64,000 nucleotides of DNA from an uncultured Clostridia bacterium (GTDB taxonomy: Bacteria > Bacillota > Clostridia > Lachnospirales > Anaerotignaceae), in assembly GCA_902477755.1 (NCBI GenBank), contig CABSIK010000004.1:62001-126000 (forward strand). The letters run 5' to 3'. Numbering within the stretch: position 1 is the first letter of the stretch; every line of letters starts with the position of its first letter. The translations under genes were made by a program, and so were the position numbers. Below, in pieces: positions 16,367 through 25,180 of this stretch. The notes under the pieces were generated by a model. The model ran no database searches, was not told the origin of the DNA, and worked only from the letters and a program-made list of their open reading frames with translations.

Positions 16367-17815
16367 ATGGAAGTCAGAACCAGATTTGCCCCCAGCCCCA
16401 CAGGCTATATGCACATCGGGAACTTGAGAACCGCTTTATATGAATATTTGATTGCAAAATCCCAGGGTGGGAAATTCATCCTGCGTATTGAGGATACAGA
16501 CCAGGAACGTCAGGTGGAAGGCGCTGTAGACGTCATCTACAACACCATGCGCATGACAGGTCTGCACCATGACGAAGGTCCCGATATCGGCGGCGACTAT
16601 GGTCCTTATGTACAGAGCGAACGTATGGGCATGTACATGGACTACGCAAAAGAATTGGTGGAAAAAGGCGAAGCATACTACTGCTTCTGCACCAAAGAAC
16701 GTCTGGAATCCCTGAAAGAAAGCAACGCAGAAGGCGCAGCTTTCGCAAAATATGACCGTCACTGTCTGGGTCTGTCCAAAGAAGAAGTACAGGCAAAACT
16801 GGACGCAGGCGTACCTTTCGTTATCCGTCAGAAAATGCCCGACAGCGGCACAACCACATTCTCTGATGTGGTATATGGCGACATCACTGTGGAAAATACA
16901 GAACTGGATGACCAGATCCTCATGAAAGCAGACGGTTTCCCCACTTATAACTTCGCAAACGTAGTGGATGACCACCTGATGCATATCACTCATGTGGTAC
17001 GCGGCAGTGAATATCTGTCCTCCACACCCAAATATAACCTGCTGTACAAAGCATTCGGCTGGGAACCTCCCGTATATGTACACCTGCCGGCAGTTATGCG
17101 TGATGCACACCATAAACTGTCCAAACGTCACGGGGACAAGTCCTTTGAAGATCTGGTGAGAGAAGGATATGTGGTAGAAGCTATCATCAACTATATTGCA
17201 CTGCTGGGCTGGAGCCCTTCCGGTACACAGGAAATCTTCTCCCTGAAAGAACTGGAAGAAAACTTCGATATGGCTGGTCTGAGCAAATCCCCTGCCATCT
17301 TCGACATCAAGAAGCTCACATGGATGAACAGCGAATACCTGAAAGCTATGGACTTCGACAAGTACTATGCACTGGCAGAACCCAAGCTGAAAGAAGCACT
17401 GGGTGACACAGATCTGGATCTGAAAAAGATTGCGGCTCTCCTCCAGAAACGTCTGGAAACACTGAACGATATCCCCGGTCTGGTGGAATTCTTCAAAACT
17501 CTGCCCGAATACGGCACAGAACTGTATACCCATAAGAAAATGAAAACAAACGACGAAATTGCCCTGTCCTCTCTGGAAGCGGCTCTGCCTGTACTGGAAA
17601 ATCTGGCAGACTGGAACACAGACAGCATTCACGACGCCCTCATGGCTCTGGTTGGTGAGATGGGCATCAAAAACGGTCAGCTCCTGTGGCCTGTTCGCAC
17701 CGCGCTGTCCGGTGAACCTACTTCCCCCGGCGGCGCTATGGAACTGGCAGACATTCTGGGCAAGGAAGAAAGCCTGCGCAGAATCCGCAAAGGCATTGAA
17801 CTGCTGAAAGGCTGA
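16367..17815 (+). CDS. gltX: Glutamyl-tRNA synthetase
   Basis: Class I aminoacyl-tRNA synthetase that charges tRNA with glutamate. The 482-aa protein has the HIGH-type motif HIGN at residues 16-19, the second signature KLSKR at 250-254, and an all-helical anticodon-binding C-terminal domain of normal length. Firmicute enzymes often also charge tRNA-Gln, with later amidation by GatCAB; that cannot be judged here. GAAAGGAAGATGAAAC precedes the ATG. It is a single gene closed by a strong terminator. A matching tRNA-Glu gene lies at 48.2 kb. Confidence 0.97.
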   Translation: MEVRTRFAPSPTGYMHIGNLRTALYEYLIAKSQGGKFILRIEDTDQERQVEGAVDVIYNTMRMTGLHHDEGPDIGGDYGPYVQSERMGMYMDYAKELVEKGEAYYCFCTKERLESLKESNAEGAAFAKYDRHCLGLSKEEVQAKLDAGVPFVIRQKMPDSGTTTFSDVVYGDITVENTELDDQILMKADGFPTYNFANVVDDHLMHITHVVRGSEYLSSTPKYNLLYKAFGWEPPVYVHLPAVMRDAHHKLSKRHGDKSFEDLVREGYVVEAIINYIALLGWSPSGTQEIFSLKELEENFDMAGLSKSPAIFDIKKLTWMNSEYLKAMDFDKYYALAEPKLKEALGDTDLDLKKIAALLQKRLETLNDIPGLVEFFKTLPEYGTELYTHKKMKTNDEIALSSLEAALPVLENLADWNTDSIHDALMALVGEMGIKNGQLLWPVRTALSGEPTSPGGAMELADILGKEESLRRIRKGIELLKG

Positions 17816-17834
17816 TCTGCGGTTTTGACAAAAT

Positions 17835-17881
17835 AAAAAAATCGGTATTTCAGATACAACAGAAATACCGATTTTCTTTTT
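17835..17881 (+). terminator. Terminator after gltX
   Basis: AAAATCGGTATTTC (17838-17851) pairs perfectly with GAAATACCGATTTT (17862-17875). It has T-runs on both sides, so it can act on either strand. Confidence 0.9.
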
Positions 17882-18044
17882 CTTGAAAAAGAAAAAAATC
17901 CGTGATAATGGTGCTTTTTTGCGAAAAATTCCATATCCTAAGAATTTCCATGGAATATCTTAATAAATTCGACAGGGTTTCGCAAAAGTTCCGTTAAAAA
18001 GGTGTGTTATACTGCTTTTGTAATCAGGAACGGGGGCGTGGGCG

Positions 18045-18785
18045 ATGCAAATATTGCGTATTTTGCAAATAGCAATATTGGGTATTTTATTTTTTCTCAC
18101 AATGGTACAGATTTACTTTCAAATTTTCTCTCGCCGCCGCAGAAAGAACGGCTGGTGGAGAACCCTGATTTATTGCGGACTGATGTTCGTAATTTTTCTC
18201 ATTCCTTCTTTGGCGCCGGCTCCCGTTTCTCCTGATTCGACGACCATCAGCAAGTCAGCGGCGCATATGCCGGACTGGCTGGTTTATTACAACCAGACAG
18301 ACGAACGTTGGGCAAATGAGCTGTACGGCGAAGTGGACTACATGGAGGAAGCTGGATGCGGCCCTACGGTGCTGGCTATGGCAGTCAGTTCCCTGACGGA
18401 CACCCAGATTAACCCAAAGGAAATGGCTGACTGGGCGGCAGAGAACGGATATTGTGCCCCGGGCTCCGGCAGTTATCATACGCTCATTGCTGACGGGCTG
18501 AAGCATTTTGGACTGGAGTGTGCCACCACCAACAATGGGGCGGAGGTGCAGAAAGCCCTCCAGGCTGGATATCCCGTCATTGCCCTCATGGGAGAAGGTC
18601 ACTTCACCGGCGGCGGACATTTCATAATGCTCTGCAACATAGACGCCAGAGGCGAGGTATTTGTGGCAGATCCCAAAAGTGTGGAAAACACAGAAAAACT
18701 GTGGCCGCTGGATACCATATTGGCGGAAGCCAAAACAAGCCCTACCACAAACGGGGCTTACTGGATTATTAGACAACAAGTTTAA
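18045..18785 (+). CDS. Membrane-anchored C39-like cysteine peptidase
   Basis: A 246-aa protein with two hydrophobic N-terminal segments (ILQIAILGILFFLTMVQIYF and IYCGLMFVIFLIPSL) and a C39_2-type papain-like domain after about residue 75. Seen: YNQTDERWANELYG at the domain start, catalytic Cys105 in EEAGCGPTVLA, and His192 in GGHFIML followed by the Asp of VADPKS. The domain probably faces the cell exterior. Family members often process or degrade extracellular peptides; the substrate is unknown. The ribosome site GGGGGCG is modest. It is monocistronic. Confidence 0.8.
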   Translation: MQILRILQIAILGILFFLTMVQIYFQIFSRRRRKNGWWRTLIYCGLMFVIFLIPSLAPAPVSPDSTTISKSAAHMPDWLVYYNQTDERWANELYGEVDYMEEAGCGPTVLAMAVSSLTDTQINPKEMADWAAENGYCAPGSGSYHTLIADGLKHFGLECATTNNGAEVQKALQAGYPVIALMGEGHFTGGGHFIMLCNIDARGEVFVADPKSVENTEKLWPLDTILAEAKTSPTTNGAYWIIRQQV

Positions 18786-18822
18786 ATTTTGAATATAGAA
18801 TCATACCCCTCTCTCAAAAACG

Positions 18823-18855
18823 GAAAAAGGGCCATCCAATAGATGGCCCTTTTTC
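18823..18855. terminator. Bidirectional terminator between C39 peptidase and small YtxH-like gene
   Basis: GAAAAAGGGCCATC pairs with GATGGCCCTTTTTC around a five-base loop; runs of A and T on both sides suit two converging genes. Confidence 0.9.
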
Positions 18856-18899
18856 TGTGCAGTGTTTTCAGAGAGATTTTCTGGAATGTGTGGTGTTTA

Positions 18900-19073
18900 T
18901 CAGTTTTCCAGCATATTGTCGATCATGTCATCCATGACCTCTTCGGCTTTGACAGCCATTTTTTTGCCTTTTTTCATCATTTTGCGGTAGGTCTTTTTGT
19001 CCTGCATGAGATAGCCGACGCCCATGATGGCAGCGGCGCCGCCCACAAGCATGCCAGTGGTGAATTTATTCAT
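18900..19073 (-). CDS. Small YtxH-like protein
   Basis: A 57-aa protein: a short N-terminal hydrophobic helix (GMLVGGAAAIMGVGYLM) and a basic amphipathic tail (KKTYRKMMKKGKKMAVKAEEVMDDMIDNMLEN), a layout like YtxH-type single-helix proteins. AAAGGAGGCGTAAAAGAC gives a clear ribosome site for ATG 19073; the longer frame upstream is not used. It follows the serine operon on the same strand after 130 bases. Function unknown. Confidence 0.7.
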   Translation of the reverse strand: MNKFTTGMLVGGAAAIMGVGYLMQDKKTYRKMMKKGKKMAVKAEEVMDDMIDNMLEN

Positions 19074-19202
19074 GTCTTTTACGCCTCCTTTTTTCTTTTT
19101 TAGTATGAGGAAAAGAAAAAAGAATATGCAGGAGAAAATTGGAAAATAAAAAAAGAAAGCCTCCAATGCAAGGGGAGGCGCAAAGGAGGTTTCTAGCATA
19201 AG

Positions 19203-20450
19203 TTATTCGCCCAGATCGTGGATGAACAGGCCGCTGCGCAGCTTTGGTTCAAACCATGTGGATTTGGGGGGCATGGTGCGTCCGGCGTCTGCCACTGCCA
19301 TCAGTTCATCCATGGCTGTGGGGAACATGGAAAATGCAACCTGCATTTCGCCGCTGTCCACCCGTCTTTCCAGCTCGCCCAGACCGCGGATACCGCCGAC
19401 AAAGTCGATGCGTTTATCCACTCTGGGATCACCGATGGCAAGGACAGGCGCAAGGAGAGAATTCTGTAGAATGGACACGTCTAATCCATCTACAGGGTCG
19501 TGGGACAAAATGTGGTCTTTGGCTTCTAAGAGATACCATTTTCCGCCCAGATACATGCCGAAGGTATGTCTGCGAGGGGGATGGCAGGGAGAAGCAGGCG
19601 CAGGAGAAACCTTGAAATTTTCGGAGATCTTTTCCAAGAATTCCTGTTCACTCAGTCCATTCAGATCCTTGACCACACGGTTGTAATCCAAAATAAAGAG
19701 TTCGTCCGCAGGGAACAGCACGGAAAGATAGTAGTTAAATTCTTCGTCGCCGGTATAGTCCGGTTTCTGTTCTCTGCGTTTCAGACCCACTTTCACAGCA
19801 GATGCGTTCCGGTGGTGTCCGTCGGCGATATAGAAGTTTTCCACGTTGGCAAAGCTCTGTACCAACATGCCGATTTCTGTATCGCTGTCAATGACCCATA
19901 CGGTATGACCGATGCCGTCATCGGAAACAAAGTCATACACTGGAGGCACTGCCGCTGTATAACCTTTGATGATGGCTTTGGCGTCAGGATTTTCCTTATA
20001 AGCCAAGAAAATGGGGCCTGTGTTGGCGTTGAGAGTATCCACATGGCGGATACGGTCTGCCTCTTTGTCGGCACGGGTCAGCTCGTGCTTTTTGATGGTG
20101 TCATTCAAATATTCGTCAATGGCAGTGCAGACAACCAGTCCTGTCTGGCTTCTGCCGTCCATGGTCAGTCGATAGATGTAGAAATTGGGCAGCAGATCCT
20201 GTGTGAAAATGCCTTTGTCCAGCTGTTCGTAGAAAGTATCTTTCGCTTTTTCATAAACAGCGGGGCTGTAAGGGTCTGTGCCTATAGGCAGATCAATTTC
20301 CGCCCGGTCAATATGCAAAAAGGAATAGGGGTTTCCCTGTACCATTTCTCTGGCTTCCTCTGTGTTCATAACGTCATAAGGCAGGGCTGCCACGTCTTTC
20401 GCGTATTCAGGCGCGGGACGGATGCCCATAAAAGGTCTGATGGTTGCCAT
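19203..20450 (-). CDS. DUF1015 family protein in serine operon
   Basis: A 415-aa cytoplasmic protein that matches the DUF1015 family: N-terminal PFMGIRPAPEYAKDVAALPYDVM, then NPYSFLHIDRAE, KKHELTRADKEADRIRH and ADGHHRNASA. The last motif, with its His pair, looks like an active or metal site. It follows serA with a one-base gap, in an operon serC-serA-DUF1015. The co-operon position suggests a role in serine or phosphoserine metabolism, possibly the missing dephosphorylation step or a related kinase, but that is inference. No serB-type gene is visible in the window. Confidence 0.85.
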   Translation of the reverse strand: MATIRPFMGIRPAPEYAKDVAALPYDVMNTEEAREMVQGNPYSFLHIDRAEIDLPIGTDPYSPAVYEKAKDTFYEQLDKGIFTQDLLPNFYIYRLTMDGRSQTGLVVCTAIDEYLNDTIKKHELTRADKEADRIRHVDTLNANTGPIFLAYKENPDAKAIIKGYTAAVPPVYDFVSDDGIGHTVWVIDSDTEIGMLVQSFANVENFYIADGHHRNASAVKVGLKRREQKPDYTGDEEFNYYLSVLFPADELFILDYNRVVKDLNGLSEQEFLEKISENFKVSPAPASPCHPPRRHTFGMYLGGKWYLLEAKDHILSHDPVDGLDVSILQNSLLAPVLAIGDPRVDKRIDFVGGIRGLGELERRVDSGEMQVAFSMFPTAMDELMAVADAGRTMPPKSTWFEPKLRSGLFIHDLGE

Positions 20451-20451
20451 A

Positions 20452-21630
20452 TTATCCCTCCTGATTCAGTACGCGTACTTTTTTGACACTGTGGATGGCA
20501 TAGAGGTCATCCACCAGTTCGTTGACATTTTCCGGCAGGTTATCGCAAACGATGATGTTGTAAGCCAGTTCGCCTTTGGAGTTGTTGACCATCTTGTCAA
20601 TGTTGATATGGTGCTTGGTAAATACCGCACCCAACTGCCCGATCATGTTCACGATATTGGAGTGGGAAATGGCAATACGAGGTTTGCCGGAATAAGGCAC
20701 GATACAGCCGGGGAAGTTCACGGAATTGCGGATGTTGCCGTAACGCAGGTATTCTCTGAGTTCCACCGCAGCCATTTCGGCGCAGTTTTCCTCGGATTCC
20801 GGTGTGGACGCACCCAGATGGGGCAGAACGATGATGTTTTCGTTGCCCAGCAGGGTTTCATCGGGGAAGTCTGTGATGTATCTTGCAATGATGCCTTTTT
20901 CAATGGCGTCTTTCAGTGCGTCGTTGTCTACCAGACCACCTCTGGCAAAGTTCAAAAGTCTTGCGCCTTTTTTGGTAACGGCAAAGAGTTTTTCGTCAAA
21001 AGTGTTTCTGGTTTTATCGTTCAGTGGAATGTGGATGGTGATGTAATCGCTCTTGGACACCAGTTCTTCCAGTGTTTCCGCTTTATCCACGGAAGCAGAC
21101 AGATGCCATGCGGCTTCCAGTGTCAGGAAGGGGTCATAGCCGACAACGTCCATGCCCAAGTCCAGAGCGGCATTTGCCACCAATACGCCAATGGCGCCCA
21201 GACCGATAACGCCCAGTGTTTTGCCGGCGATTTCAGGGCCTACAAACTGCTTTTTGCCGGCTTCTACGGCTTTTTCCACATTTTCATTGTCTGTGAGGGT
21301 CTGTACCCACTGGGCGCCGTTGATGATGCGGCGAGAGGATACCAAGAGACCTGCCAGCACCAGTTCTTTTACGGCGTTGGCATTGGCACCGGGGGTATTG
21401 AATACGGGAATCCCCATTTCTGTGCATTTGTCAATGGGAATGTTGTTGGTGCCTGCACCTGCACGGGCTACCCCCAGCAAATTGTCATTGAGCTCCATGC
21501 TGTGCATGTCGAAGCTGCGCAGAATGATGCCCTCAGGGCGAGCAGCTTCCGGGTCTATGTGAAATTCTGCTTCAGGCAGCTTGCTTAGGCCTGCCTGAGA
21601 AATCTGATTCAGTGTTTTGATGGTATACAT
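20452..21630 (-). CDS. serA: D-3-phosphoglycerate dehydrogenase
   Basis: First step of serine synthesis: NAD-dependent oxidation of 3-phosphoglycerate to 3-phosphohydroxypyruvate. The 392-aa protein has the D-isomer dehydrogenase fold with NAD motif GVIGLGAIG, the catalytic Arg in NFARGG, Glu in DFPDE and His in LPHLGAST, then a C-terminal ACT domain of about 75 residues (RIAISHSNIVNMIGQL onward) that could bind serine for feedback. It lies 14 bases after serC and one base before the DUF1015 gene. The length is that of the short ACT-containing type. Confidence 0.95.
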   Translation of the reverse strand: MYTIKTLNQISQAGLSKLPEAEFHIDPEAARPEGIILRSFDMHSMELNDNLLGVARAGAGTNNIPIDKCTEMGIPVFNTPGANANAVKELVLAGLLVSSRRIINGAQWVQTLTDNENVEKAVEAGKKQFVGPEIAGKTLGVIGLGAIGVLVANAALDLGMDVVGYDPFLTLEAAWHLSASVDKAETLEELVSKSDYITIHIPLNDKTRNTFDEKLFAVTKKGARLLNFARGGLVDNDALKDAIEKGIIARYITDFPDETLLGNENIIVLPHLGASTPESEENCAEMAAVELREYLRYGNIRNSVNFPGCIVPYSGKPRIAISHSNIVNMIGQLGAVFTKHHINIDKMVNNSKGELAYNIIVCDNLPENVNELVDDLYAIHSVKKVRVLNQEG

Positions 21631-21644
21631 ACGGACATTCTCCT

Positions 21645-22727
21645 TTACTTGTTTTCTGCTTCAAACTGTTTCATAAACACCACCAGAGCTTCTACGCCTT
21701 CTTTGGGCATAGCATTGTAGATGCTGGCACGCATGCCGCCAACAGTACGGTGGCCTTTCAGGTTTACGAAGCCTTTTTCGCCGGCTTCTTTGATGAATTT
21801 CGCGTTCAGTTCTTCTGTGGGCAGCACAAAAGGCACGTTCATGAGGGAACGGTCTTTTTTCTGCACAGTGCCTTTGAAAAGGGCAGAGCTGTCCAGAAAA
21901 TCATAGAGCAGAGCCGCTTTTTCTTCATTGCGTTTCTGCATGGCTGCAACGCCGCCTTGTGCTTTCACCCATTCGAATACACGGCCCATGAAGTAAATGC
22001 CGTAAGTGGGTGGTGTGTTGTAAAGGGAATTGTTTTTTGCATGGATGTCATACTTGAGCATGGTAGGTGTGAAATCCATGGCATTGCCCAGCAGGTCTTC
22101 CCGGACGATGACAACGGTCACCCCGGCAGGGCCAAGGTTTTTCTGTGCACCTGCAAAGAGCAGACCGAACTTTGTGATGTCGATTTCCTCGGACAAAATG
22201 GAGGAGGACATATCCCCCACCAGAGGAACATCGCCCACATTGGGCAGTTCTGTCCAGCGTGTGCCATAAATGGTGTTGTTTAAAGTGATATAGAAATAGT
22301 CCGCATGTTTGTCAAATTTGGATTCATCCAGTTCGGGGATGCGGTCAAAAGTGGTGTCGGCAGAAGAAGCCACAATGTTTACTTTGCCGTAGCGCGCCGC
22401 TTCTTCTGCGGCTTTTTTCGCCCACTGACCTGTTACCACATAGTCAGCCTTGTTGTTTTTGTTCATCAGATTCAAAGGAATCATGGCAAACTGTGTGGAG
22501 CCGCCGCCCTGCAAAAACAGGATTTTGTAATTGTCGGGAATGTGCATCAAATCCCGCAGGTCTGCCTGAGCCTTTTCCAAAATGCCTTCAAACACTTTAG
22601 ATCGATGGCTCATCTCCATTACGGACATGCCTGAGGAGCCGTAACAGACAAACTCTTTTTGTGCCTGTTCCAGAACTTCCAGTGGCAGCATGGATGGTCC
22701 AGCTGAAAAATTGAATACTCTTTCCAT
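21645..22727 (-). CDS. serC: Phosphoserine aminotransferase
   Basis: PLP enzyme that converts 3-phosphohydroxypyruvate and glutamate to phosphoserine. The 360-aa protein begins MERVFNFSAGPSMLP and has GGGSTQFAMIPLNL for phosphate binding and the PLP lysine in FAGAQKNLGPAG. Length is normal. ATG 22727 follows AAGGGAGGCTTATTT. It is the first gene of the serine operon, behind a promoter and two small leader hairpins. Confidence 0.95.
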   Translation of the reverse strand: MERVFNFSAGPSMLPLEVLEQAQKEFVCYGSSGMSVMEMSHRSKVFEGILEKAQADLRDLMHIPDNYKILFLQGGGSTQFAMIPLNLMNKNNKADYVVTGQWAKKAAEEAARYGKVNIVASSADTTFDRIPELDESKFDKHADYFYITLNNTIYGTRWTELPNVGDVPLVGDMSSSILSEEIDITKFGLLFAGAQKNLGPAGVTVVIVREDLLGNAMDFTPTMLKYDIHAKNNSLYNTPPTYGIYFMGRVFEWVKAQGGVAAMQKRNEEKAALLYDFLDSSALFKGTVQKKDRSLMNVPFVLPTEELNAKFIKEAGEKGFVNLKGHRTVGGMRASIYNAMPKEGVEALVVFMKQFEAENK

Positions 22728-22762
22728 AAATAAGCCTCCCTTAAAGTGTGATAAGTAATGAT

Positions 22763-22802
22763 GTCCCAAAGTGTGGGACGGAAAAAGACCAGGGTCTTTT
22801 CG
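22763..22802 (-). promoter_or_regulatory. Two small hairpins in the serC leader
   Basis: GTCCCA/TGGGAC (22763-22779) and AAAAAGACC/GGTCTTTT (about 22782-22801) lie between the promoter and the serC start. The leader is only about 80 nt, too short for a T-box. They may affect stability or attenuation. Confidence 0.4.
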
Positions 22803-22816
22803 GTTTTATGAAGTTG

Positions 22817-22844
22817 ATTATAGCACGGGGAAAGAAACCGTCAA
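22817..22844 (-). promoter_or_regulatory. Promoter of the serine operon
   Basis: Minus-strand TTGACG (22839-22844), a 16-bp spacer and TATAAT (22817-22822). The 340 bases from here to the LysR stop hold no gene that I can see; they are AT-rich, with one inverted pair, GTCTTTTGTATAC at 22976-22988 and GTATTCAAAAGAC at 23088-23100. Confidence 0.65.
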
Positions 22845-23183
22845 TAAAAAAGAAGTATTTTTTAAAGTGTAAAAGAAATTTCGGAGGATAGTGCAAAAAA
22901 AGTTCAAAAAGATGGGGAAAAAATGTCAATATTAAACAGACATATGTCCGTGTTATAAATACAAAAATGAATACTGTCTTTTGTATACAGCAAAAAGCCC
23001 ATAGAAATCAAGGCTTTCCATAAATCGCAAATCCATTTGCCGTTGTATTAGCTTATGGTATGACAACAGAAAGGATGACGTTTTTTTGTATTCAAAAGAC
23101 AAATTCTTTGTTGTGTTCGCACAAAAAAGACAAAAAATAGGCGCATTCCATTTTTTGGGGGATACAGCCCAATGAAAAAATAT

Positions 23184-24053
23184 TTATTTCTCTGCCAGCA
23201 TTTCACAGGTCAGGTCTACGAAAGCCTGTGCCGCAGGGGAAAGCTCCCCAGAGGGCAGAGCAATGCCCAAAGAAATGGTATGGGGCGGGTCTAAGGGCAG
23301 TTTTACAATCTTTGCTGTGTGCCCTTCGGTGATGAGTTGGTTCATGATACTCATGCCTAAGCCCTGTGCAATCATGGAAAGGGCGGCATGGTTTTCAATG
23401 GTTTCGTATTTCACTTTGGGGTGGATATCATGGGTGCGGAACAGCTGGACAACGTCATAATCGGCGCCATAGGCAGGCATGATGAAGTCCTCCTGCTGAC
23501 AGGCAGAGAGGGGATAGACCTTTTCTCCTGCCATGGGATGCTCCGGCGGCAGTACGGCAATCATGGGGTCTTTCCGCAGGGGAATCCATGTGTAAGGGCT
23601 GTCGGGCTTTTCGCTGTACAGGCAGATATCCACCTGTCTGTTTTCCAGAAAACTGTCCAGCTCTTGATGGATGCCTTCTTTTAATATGATACGGATGCCG
23701 GGATAGACGGCGGCAAAGGCTTTGATGACGGGAGGCAGCCAGCAGGTGGCAATGCTGGTGTAAACGCCGATGGTAAGGCGTCCTGTCTGCAAGCCCTTGA
23801 TACGAGAGGAAATCTGCTCAAAACGGTTGCCACAGTCTGCCATTTCACGGAGGACAGGCATCAGTTCCAATGCGCTGGGGGTAGGCACCACCCCTGTTTT
23901 GGAGCGATACAGCAGGGGAAAGCCCAGTTCTGCCTCCAGATTTGTCATCATGTGGCTGATGCCGGAAGGGGTGTAGTGGAGCTGTTCCGCCGCTTTTGTG
24001 AAGCTGCCAGTATCAATGGCAGCCAGCAGGGCTTCGCATTTTTTGAAATCCAT
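23184..24053 (-). CDS. LysR-family transcriptional regulator
   Basis: A 289-aa regulator: winged helix-turn-helix at residues 1-60 (CEALLAAIDTGSFTKAAEQLHYTPSGISHMMTNLEAELGFPLL) and a periplasmic-binding-like effector domain to the end. The ligand is unknown. AAGGAGGTCACCAA precedes the ATG. It is divergent from an EamA-type exporter 120 bases away, and an inverted repeat in the shared gap overlaps promoters on both strands. That is the usual setting of a LysR protein controlling its neighbour, so the exporter is the likely target. Confidence 0.9.
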   Translation of the reverse strand: MDFKKCEALLAAIDTGSFTKAAEQLHYTPSGISHMMTNLEAELGFPLLYRSKTGVVPTPSALELMPVLREMADCGNRFEQISSRIKGLQTGRLTIGVYTSIATCWLPPVIKAFAAVYPGIRIILKEGIHQELDSFLENRQVDICLYSEKPDSPYTWIPLRKDPMIAVLPPEHPMAGEKVYPLSACQQEDFIMPAYGADYDVVQLFRTHDIHPKVKYETIENHAALSMIAQGLGMSIMNQLITEGHTAKIVKLPLDPPHTISLGIALPSGELSPAAQAFVDLTCEMLAEK

Positions 24054-24071
24054 TTGGTGACCTCCTTATCT

Positions 24072-24122
24072 TTGACAATTCTTCATAGATAATAGTATAA
24101 AACAGCGTTTTACTTTATACAA
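24072..24122. promoter_or_regulatory. Overlapping divergent promoters with a LysR-type dyad
   Basis: Plus strand: TTGACA (24072-24077), an 18-bp spacer, TATAAA (24096-24101). Minus strand: TTGTAT (24117-24122), a 17-bp spacer, TATACT (24094-24099). Both -10 boxes lie inside the dyad GTATAAA-N12-TTTATAC (24095-24120), so a bound regulator could affect both genes. Confidence 0.65.
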
Positions 24123-24172
24123 GAGGGGCGTTATACTGAGGGCAGATATTTCGGAAAGGAAGGCGGTAAGGT

Positions 24173-25084
24173 ATGCAGAAGAAAGAAATGGCAGGGCTTA
24201 TGGTCATTGCAGCAGGTTGTCTTTGGGGTGTCATTGGATTGTTTTCCCGTAAATTGTCGGCGGTAGGTTTTGACGCCGTGCAGATTACGGCGCTGCGCAG
24301 TCTGGTGACGGCTGTAGGATTGTTTTTGCTGCTCATTTGCAAAGACCGGAAACTTTGCCGTGTGGACTGGAAAGACCTGTGGATGTTTTTAGGCACAGGT
24401 ATTTGCAGCATTGCAGGCTTCAACATCTTTTACTTTGTGACCATCAGCATCACTACGTTGTCTGTAGCGGCTATCCTCCTTTATACAGCGCCATTTTTCG
24501 TTATGGTGCTGTCGGCGGTGCTGTTTCATGAGAAAATCACTGCTCAGAAGGTGAAAGGCCTTGTGTTTGCCTTGGCTGGTTGCATCTGCACCACAGGGAT
24601 TTTCAGCGGCAGTGTCCATGTGACGGTACTGGGCATCCTTACAGGTGTTGCCTCTGGCTTCTGCTATGCTCTTTACAGCATTTTCGGGAAATTCGCTCTG
24701 AAAAAATATACTTCGGAAACGGTGACGCTCTACACATTCCTCATGGCATCCGTTGCCATGTTGCCCCTGTCCCATCCGGCAGACATGTTTTCTCTGGCAG
24801 TCAGTGACCTTTCTCTGACAGGTACCATTTTGCTGCTGGGGTTGGTGTGTACCCTCCTTCCCTTCCTGCTTTATACCAGAGGGCTGTCCCGTATGGATTC
24901 GGGGAAAGCCTCTGTCCTTGCCTTTGCGGAGCCTTTGACAGCCACTCTTTTGGGTGTGGTGGCTTTTGGCGAAGTGCCGGACGGCTTCGGCTGGTTGGGC
25001 GTCATTCTGCTTTTTGGCGCATTGTTGCTGTTACAGATGCCCCAGAAACAAAGAAAAACTGGAAAAATTCCGAATATTTCGTAA
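24173..25084 (+). CDS. EamA/DMT-superfamily exporter
   Basis: A 303-aa inner-membrane protein with ten predicted helices and two EamA repeats, starting GLMVIAAGCLWGVIGLFSR and, in the second half, GVASGFCYALYSIFGKFALKKY. DMT exporters move amino acids, nucleosides or other metabolites; the substrate is unknown. A ribosome site GAAAGGAAGGCGG precedes the ATG. It is divergent from the LysR gene and probably under its control. A terminator follows. Confidence 0.9.
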   Translation: MQKKEMAGLMVIAAGCLWGVIGLFSRKLSAVGFDAVQITALRSLVTAVGLFLLLICKDRKLCRVDWKDLWMFLGTGICSIAGFNIFYFVTISITTLSVAAILLYTAPFFVMVLSAVLFHEKITAQKVKGLVFALAGCICTTGIFSGSVHVTVLGILTGVASGFCYALYSIFGKFALKKYTSETVTLYTFLMASVAMLPLSHPADMFSLAVSDLSLTGTILLLGLVCTLLPFLLYTRGLSRMDSGKASVLAFAEPLTATLLGVVAFGEVPDGFGWLGVILLFGALLLLQMPQKQRKTGKIPNIS

Positions 25085-25108
25085 AATATAAATTCCCATT
25101 CCCTTAGG

Positions 25109-25148
25109 AAAAAAGACGGTGACTGGTAGACAGACCCGTCTTTTTTTC
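25109..25148 (+). terminator. Terminator after EamA exporter
   Basis: AAAAGACGG and CCGTCTTTT pair across a loop of about 18 bases, followed by T-run. Confidence 0.75.
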
Positions 25149-25180
25149 CGTTCTGCTTCATAAACATGACAGGAGGGGGA

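Noticed and set aside
22728..22850. T-box or serine riboswitch in front of serC
   Set aside because: Leader of about 80 nt, no TGGNACCGCG-type sequence and only two small hairpins.
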